This document shows positions 59,138 through 64,000 of a stretch of 64,000 bases of DNA, one piece after another. This stretch comes from a bacterium (GTDB lineage: Bacteria > Planctomycetota > UBA1135 > UBA2386): positions 1-64,000 of the forward strand of contig JANSXC010000028.1 of the NCBI GenBank assembly GCA_024743115.1, read 5' to 3'. The notes under the pieces were generated by a model. That model did not search any database. It had not been told where the DNA came from and was given only the letters and a program-made list of their open reading frames with translations. Within the stretch, counting starts at the first letter, position 1, and each line of letters opens with the position of its first letter. Made by a program: the position numbers and the translations under genes.

Positions 59138-60865
59138 TCAGCTCTGACGATCGCCGTCGTGCTCGCTGCTCGCTGCGGCCTGCAGCTGCCTCGCCATGCG
59201 CCCCCGGCGTAGTGGTGCCGTGGTCGGCAGCATCGTCTCGCGGGCTGTGCGGGTCGCGAGCTCCCAGAGCCGTGCGAGTCGTTCGATCCGGCGTTCGAGC
59301 GTTCGCGGGCCGGGCGCCGCGAGCACGCGGGGCAGGCGCGCCTGCAGCCAGCGGAGTTCCTCATCGGCGCCGGTCGTCACTGGACTCGCGTCGACATCGT
59401 CAGCTCGCAACGTCTCGAACGCGTGAACGACGGGTCCTTCGTAGGCGAGGAACGTGCGGAGATCTCCTGCCGCGGCCACACGCCAGCGGACATGCCCGGC
59501 AGCGAGCTCGACACGGGTCGAGTCCGGCAGGTCGGTATCGAGCAGCGCATCGCCGGAGCACGGTGAGCGGAGTTCGATCCGCACGAGCTCCGGGCCGGCG
59601 ATCCGCGCCTGCTCGAGCACCGCGTGCACCGCGGACAGCGGCAGCGTGCCCGGGCGTGTACCGTTCGTGGCGAACTCCGATTCCCGTCGCCGCGAGCCGA
59701 GCAGCTGCCCGCCGGAGTCGCGCAACTCGGCGAACGAGTCCGCGAGTTCCCAGCCGGCGACGAGCGTGATCGAAGATCGTTCGCCGGCCGCGGGCGCTGC
59801 AGTCGTCGCCGCGGCGCTGGCGACCGGCGCCCGTGAGTCGGGCACGAGACCGTGTTCGAGCAGCTGATCGGCCAGGGCCCGGGCCACCGCCACATGTCCG
59901 CTGCGGGTGAAGTGCCCGTCCAGCCGGTAGTGGAAGCCAGCGCGGGCTGCCGGACTCGCGTGCTGCAGCGGATGGGTGACGTCGAGCACGTGCAGCCCCG
60001 CGGTGGGATCGGCGAGCTCTTCGAAGCGCTGCTGGAAGAGCGGCTGCCGCGATTCGACCAGGTAGCGCGCGGTCGGCAACGGCACGATCGCGATCGGCAC
60101 ATCGGCCGCCGCCCGGTGGAAGCGCCGCACGATAGCCGTGAGCAGCTGCATCGGTTCGCCGGCGGGATCGTCGTACTCGGGATCCGGGGGCGGTTTGAGC
60201 CAGGTGCCGAACCGTGCGACGAACCGACGCCGAACGCCGGTGAGGACGTCCGCGACGCGCGTGGCCAGCGCGCCCTGGATCTGCGTTGGTGCAGGTTCTT
60301 CGAGCCGCTCGCCGTGTTCTGGCACAGGGACACCGCGGAGTTCGAGTTCGCCGTTTGGCAGCAACTGGAAGTGCGGCCGGGTGACACGCCACATGCGGCC
60401 CTCGCGATCGATCGTGATCCGGCTCGTCGAACGGATGCGTTCGAGGGTGTGCACCGCGATGCACCAGAGGATCAGGTCAGGCCGCGGCATCGCGCCGCTC
60501 TCGAGCTGCAGCAGATTCTGGTCCGGGCCGTGGCCTGGAACGGCGACGTTCGAAACCGTGATGCCGAGCAGCTCGCCGAGTCGGGGCGTGAACCGTTCCG
60601 CGTTGTCGACGCCGTCGCCAGCCGCATACGAATCGCCGTAGCAGAGCACGCGCAAGCCCGGCGGCGGCGTGGCCAGGTCGTGGTCCTCGCGAAAGCCCTC
60701 ACGATTGGTCACCGTGAAGTACGCACCGTGCTCGTGCGGAACCCGCGTATGCACTTGTGGCAGGAACGCGTGGCCGAGTGCGGGATCGTGGCGGATCTGC
60801 CGGCCCGAAGGGACGAAGCGGTGGGGGAACGGGGCGGGGTGGTGGGGGAAGAGGGCGGGCTGCAT
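59138..60865 (-). CDS. SGNH-hydrolase-like protein
   Basis: ATG 60865 gives 575 residues; a GTG at 60892 would add nine. The SGNH signatures are CYGDSYAAGDGVDN (nucleophile Ser), a Gly/Asn region (NVAVPGHGPDQNLLQLE) and LDGHFTRSGHVAVARAL with the Asp-x-x-His pair. The C-terminal half (residues about 370-575) is Arg- and Leu-rich with no recognised domain. No signal peptide is evident. It is probably an esterase or deacylase; the layout recalls acyl- or O-acetyl hydrolases encoded near exopolysaccharide genes. Confidence 0.75.
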   Translation of the reverse strand: MQPALFPHHPAPFPHRFVPSGRQIRHDPALGHAFLPQVHTRVPHEHGAYFTVTNREGFREDHDLATPPPGLRVLCYGDSYAAGDGVDNAERFTPRLGELLGITVSNVAVPGHGPDQNLLQLESGAMPRPDLILWCIAVHTLERIRSTSRITIDREGRMWRVTRPHFQLLPNGELELRGVPVPEHGERLEEPAPTQIQGALATRVADVLTGVRRRFVARFGTWLKPPPDPEYDDPAGEPMQLLTAIVRRFHRAAADVPIAIVPLPTARYLVESRQPLFQQRFEELADPTAGLHVLDVTHPLQHASPAARAGFHYRLDGHFTRSGHVAVARALADQLLEHGLVPDSRAPVASAAATTAAPAAGERSSITLVAGWELADSFAELRDSGGQLLGSRRRESEFATNGTRPGTLPLSAVHAVLEQARIAGPELVRIELRSPCSGDALLDTDLPDSTRVELAAGHVRWRVAAAGDLRTFLAYEGPVVHAFETLRADDVDASPVTTGADEELRWLQARLPRVLAAPGPRTLERRIERLARLWELATRTARETMLPTTAPLRRGRMARQLQAAASSEHDGDRQS

Positions 60866-60943
60866 GGGGGCGTGCGGCCCGCACGCTACCACCTTGCCGT
60901 TCGTGGCTCGACCACGAGTCGCCGGCCGCCGTTGCGTGGCCGG

Positions 60944-62308
60944 CTACTTCTTCGGCTGGAACTTCTTCACCGACTTCTGCCCTTTCGGGCCGCCGGTGAT
61001 TCCGCGTTCGATCGCCGTGATCTGCGACTCGAGCCATTCCTGCGCCGGTATCTCGTCCACTGGGTTCTCGTCCTCCGGGTCGCGTTTGGTGCGCACGAGG
61101 TAGGGCTTGCCAGTGGTCGACGATCGCCCGGCGAGCACGGCGAACTCGCGCGGGGTCGGACGCTTGCCGCGGTGGCTGCCGAGCCTGGCGCGCAGCAGTC
61201 GTGCGGCCATCTTCGCGTCGTATTCGCGCCCTTCCCGAACGAACGTCAGACCTTCGGTCGCTTCGACGCGGCGGATCAGCAGCGTGATCACGTCGGCCCG
61301 GAACATCTTGGCCGGGACCACCGATAGTTCGGCGTGGTCGTCGCCGACGAGGCGATTGACCAGCCGGTCGATGCGCAGCGTGTATTCGTTCGTGCCACCT
61401 GGCAGGCTGAAGTCGACGCCTTCCAATGGCGCGACGCTGCGCTCCGCGACGACCACCCGGTCGCTGGCGTCGCGGATCGACAAGAGGACCTGACCCTTCG
61501 TGATGTCGCCGAGCCGAACCTCGAGCCAGCCGCGAGTACCCGGGACCAGGCCGATGCGCCGCTGCTTGACGATGAACGTTTGCTCGTCGGAAGCCGTTAC
61601 GCGGTCCGGCACGACCCGCCAGCGAAACTGTCGGGTCTCGGGGCCGGTGCGGATCTCGATCGCGAGTGTGCCGGCCAGCTGCATGCTGTCGCGGAGCCCG
61701 TCGTTGAGCTCGAGCCGGAACTGCCGCTCGCGCGCGCGCCACGCCAGCGGGAAGTCGATCTCGCCGGCGCGCGCCAGCACCTTGGCGCGTGGTGCGGTCG
61801 TGCCGTGGATCTCGATGCTTTCGAGCTTCGAGGTATCGAGCCAGTGCACCTGTTCTTTGGTGCCCTCGCGGCGCTGGCCATCCCGGTCGACGAGGAAACA
61901 CTTCACGCGGCCGATCGGGACCTCGCGCCGCGACCATGCAATCTCCGCACTCTCGATCACGCGACGTTCGACGCGCGCGAAGACCTTGAGCGTGCCGCGT
62001 TCGCGATCGGCCGGCAGCAGGCGCAGGACCTTGGGGTCGGCGAGGTTGATCTGCCAGTGACGATCGCCGCTCGGTCGCAGGTCGACGCCGCCGATCTGAT
62101 CGCGGTTGCTCGCGAGCCAGATCCGCTCGGGTCGCTTGCTCGCGGTGACCTCGATCAGCAGGTTGCCGCCAGCCGGCGGCGGCAGAACGATGCGGTCGGG
62201 TACCTTGGTCAGGCGCAGGCCGTCCTGGGTCGGGAGTCGGGCCGTGGGAACGGCGAAAGCGGCGAAGGCGGCGAGCGCCGTGAGCGATTGGGCCAGACGT
62301 TGCGGCAT
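60944..62308 (-). CDS. Exported protein with DUF5329-like C-terminus
   Basis: The protein has 454 residues and a signal peptide (LAQSLTALAAFAAFAVPTA). Residues 35-330 look like several beta-sandwich domains. Residues about 350-420 (FVREGREYDAKMAARLLR, RPTPREFAVLAGRSSTTGKP, then YLVR) resemble DUF5329, a small periplasmic family of unknown role. The C-terminus is Lys-rich. GGAG eight bases upstream supports the start. It stands between the SGNH protein and dnaE, on the same strand as both. Confidence 0.65.
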   Translation of the reverse strand: MPQRLAQSLTALAAFAAFAVPTARLPTQDGLRLTKVPDRIVLPPPAGGNLLIEVTASKRPERIWLASNRDQIGGVDLRPSGDRHWQINLADPKVLRLLPADRERGTLKVFARVERRVIESAEIAWSRREVPIGRVKCFLVDRDGQRREGTKEQVHWLDTSKLESIEIHGTTAPRAKVLARAGEIDFPLAWRARERQFRLELNDGLRDSMQLAGTLAIEIRTGPETRQFRWRVVPDRVTASDEQTFIVKQRRIGLVPGTRGWLEVRLGDITKGQVLLSIRDASDRVVVAERSVAPLEGVDFSLPGGTNEYTLRIDRLVNRLVGDDHAELSVVPAKMFRADVITLLIRRVEATEGLTFVREGREYDAKMAARLLRARLGSHRGKRPTPREFAVLAGRSSTTGKPYLVRTKRDPEDENPVDEIPAQEWLESQITAIERGITGGPKGQKSVKKFQPKK

Positions 62309-62402
62309 AGGAGGGCTCCGGGTTCGTCGGAACTGTGGCCGGAGGCTGGCCGGGCCCTGTCCCGGCGCGGTCTTTTTCCGCGGTGTAGGGCTCCCCGGTG
62401 GC

Positions 62403-64000
62403 TTACTGCCGGGTGAACGACATGTTCTCGGGGCCGACCACCGGTGCGAGATCGTCGAGCAGTTCGTCCGTGATCCGGATGCCGTTGTCGGAGCGCACGC
62501 GAAAGCAGTCGTCGCCTTCGACGATGTCGAGGTGCAGGTGCTGCGAGCCCTTGTGGCGTTCGGCGATCGTCGCGATGCGGTCGAGGTTCTTGTCGGTCGC
62601 GAGTGCGCCTTCGAGGTTGAGCACGAGCCCGGCGACCTCGCGTCGCATCACCTCGGCGGCGGGTTCGATCTGGTCGAGCAGGATCGCTGGCTCATCGCTA
62701 TTGCTGTCCATCCGACCCGTGAGGAACACGATGGCATCCTCGACGATGCGATCCTTCGCGGTTTCGAACGTACGTGCGAAACAGGTCACGCCGATCTGGC
62801 CGTCGAGATCCTCGAGCAGGAACTTGGCCATCTTCTTGCCCGCGTTGCGGCCCTGCTTGATCTGCAGCACGCGCACCGAGCTGACCATGCCGGCGAGCCG
62901 GACCTCCGCGCCCGGTTCGAGGTTCGCCGTCGAGTCGGTGCCGCTGCCCGCGATGCGGCGCAGGAACGCGCCACGCTTCTCGAACGGGTGGCCGGACAGG
63001 TAGAAGCCCAGTGACTCCTTCTCGCGTGAGAGCTTCTCGTGGTCAGGCCACTCGTCGCTCGGCTCCAGCGGGTCGATTTTCGTGGGCGCTTCCATCTTGG
63101 GCGGCGCGAACAGCATCTTCTGACCCTTGCGACGGTCCTCGCGCGCGATCGCCGAGCTTCGCAGCGCCGACTCGATGGCGTCGAAGTTCGCTGCCCGGCT
63201 GCGGCCGAGCTGATCGAACGCGCCGCTCTGCGCAAACGCCTCGAGCGCGGTCTTGTTGAGCACGGTGCTGTCGAGCTGCTCGCACAGATCCTCGAGCGAG
63301 TCGAAGTCGCCGTGCTCCTTGCGATGCTCGACGATGGCGTCGGCGAGCCGCGTGCCGACGCCCTTGATCGCCCCGAGGCCGTAGCGGATCTTGCCGTCCT
63401 CGACGCCGAAGTAGCGCAGCGAGCGATTGATGTCAGGCTGCAGGATCTCGATGTCCGCGCGCCGGCACTCGTCGACGAACTCCTTGATCTTGTCGCTGTT
63501 CTGCGATTCGACCGTGAGGTTCGCGGCCGTGAACTCGATCGGATAGTGCGCCTTGAGCCACGCGGTCTGGTAGGTGACGAGGCCGTACGCGGTCGAATGC
63601 GACTTGTTGAAGCCGTAACCCGCGAAGTACTCCATCGTCTCGAACAGTTCCTTGGCGAACTTGCCGTCGTACTTCTGCTTCTCCGCGCCCTCGATGAACT
63701 GATCCTTGAACTTCAGCATCACCTCGGGCTTCTTCTTGCCCATCGCCTTGCGCAGGTTGTCCGCGTCACTCAGCGAGAAGCCGCCGATGATGTTCGCGAT
63801 CTGCATGACCTGCTCCTGATAGACGATGACGCCGTACGTCGGCTCGAGCACCGTCTTGGTGTCGGCGTGGGGGTACTGGGTCTCCTCTTCGCCGTGCTTT
63901 CGGCGCACGAACATGTCGACCATGCCCGAGCCGAGCGGACCCGGGCGATAGAGCGCGAGCACGGCGATCACGTCCTCGAACGTGCTCGGCTTGAGTCGCG
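62403..64000 (-). CDS. dnaE: DNA polymerase III alpha subunit, C-terminal part
   Basis: The frame runs off the window edge, so only about 532 C-terminal residues are present. The N-terminal end shows ALYRPGPLGSGMVDMFVRRKHG and YGVIVYQEQVMQIANIIGGFSL, the palm/fingers region of DnaE, then YGFNKSHSTAYGLVTYQTAWLK and RYGLGAIKGVGTRLADAIV (helix-hairpin-helix). A C-terminal OB fold follows (VRLAGMVSSVRVLQIK). It is the replicative polymerase. The PHP and catalytic Asp region lie outside the window. Confidence 0.96.
   Translation of the reverse strand, partial: RLKPSTFEDVIAVLALYRPGPLGSGMVDMFVRRKHGEEETQYPHADTKTVLEPTYGVIVYQEQVMQIANIIGGFSLSDADNLRKAMGKKKPEVMLKFKDQFIEGAEKQKYDGKFAKELFETMEYFAGYGFNKSHSTAYGLVTYQTAWLKAHYPIEFTAANLTVESQNSDKIKEFVDECRRADIEILQPDINRSLRYFGVEDGKIRYGLGAIKGVGTRLADAIVEHRKEHGDFDSLEDLCEQLDSTVLNKTALEAFAQSGAFDQLGRSRAANFDAIESALRSSAIAREDRRKGQKMLFAPPKMEAPTKIDPLEPSDEWPDHEKLSREKESLGFYLSGHPFEKRGAFLRRIAGSGTDSTANLEPGAEVRLAGMVSSVRVLQIKQGRNAGKKMAKFLLEDLDGQIGVTCFARTFETAKDRIVEDAIVFLTGRMDSNSDEPAILLDQIEPAAEVMRREVAGLVLNLEGALATDKNLDRIATIAERHKGSQHLHLDIVEGDDCFRVRSDNGIRITDELLDDLAPVVGPENMSFTRQ

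Noticed and set aside
59852..61327. 491-codon plus-strand frame opposite the SGNH and DUF5329-like genes
   Set aside because: It spans two unrelated minus-strand genes and has antisense composition.
1..64000. tRNA, rRNA, CRISPR or IS elements
   Set aside because: No tRNA-like T-loop, conserved rRNA block, repeat-spacer pattern or transposase was seen by eye; a tRNAscan or Infernal search would settle it.

Overview
The window is a GC-rich chromosomal segment dominated by core genes, with strong G/C bias at third codon positions. No rRNA, tRNA, CRISPR array, IS element, prophage or attachment site was recognised. The best guess for the organism is a deep-branching, possibly marine, member of the Planctomycetota. 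The reasons are: a division/cell-wall (dcw) cluster that makes meso-DAP peptidoglycan but carries no ftsQ, ftsA or ftsZ; a Bat (aerotolerance) operon; a DUF1570/peptidase-MA-like protein; many lipoproteins of unknown function; and type IV pilus genes. This is inference from gene content, not a phylogeny.

Layout. 1-9.1 kb: end of a Bat operon (BatB-type tail, BatC, and a fused BatD-BatE), then a large exported zinc metallopeptidase and several small membrane, lipoprotein and Cys-rich proteins. 9.3-23.1 kb: dcw cluster mraZ-rsmH-ftsL-ftsI-murE-murF-mraY-ftsW-(LysM protein)-murG-murC-murB, mostly with 4-nt or larger overlaps. It is preceded by a sigma70-type promoter lying inside seven GGT direct repeats that look like an extended MraZ operator. 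23.2-24.5 kb: hpf, ptsN and ptsH (ribosome hibernation and a regulatory PTS). 24.8-29.9 kb: pilM-pilN-pilO/P fusion-pilQ. 30.4-33.6 kb: RNase E/G with a giant low-complexity insertion in its S1 domain, then a ferritin. 33.6-36.4 kb: two divergent alpha/beta-hydrolase lipoproteins on the minus strand. 36.6-41.8 kb: rplU-rpmA-obgE, a PilT-type ATPase and a divergent EF-G-like GTPase. 42.1-56.6 kb: merged S10-spc-alpha ribosomal operons from rpsJ to rplQ, including secY, adk, infA and rpoA. rplC, rpmD and map are absent from their usual positions. 56.6-62.3 kb: accessory genes, namely a SAM methyltransferase, a small protein overlapping a PaO/TIC55-like Rieske oxygenase, an SGNH-hydrolase-like protein and a DUF5329-like exported protein. 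62.4-64 kb: the C-terminal part of dnaE.

How it works together. The dcw block supplies lipid II synthesis and its polymerase/transpeptidase pair (FtsW/FtsI), probably under MraZ control. The pil block gives the inner-membrane alignment complex and secretin of a type IV pilus, whose retraction ATPase lies about 9 kb away beside obgE. Three upstream regions (mraZ, rplU, rpsJ) share a TTGAC(A/T)-N16/17-TAnGCT promoter form. The main structural oddities are gene fusions (BatD-E, PilO-P), the inserted RNase E domain, gaps in the ribosomal operon, and hairpin-rich leaders before pilQ, rne, rpsJ and rpoA.
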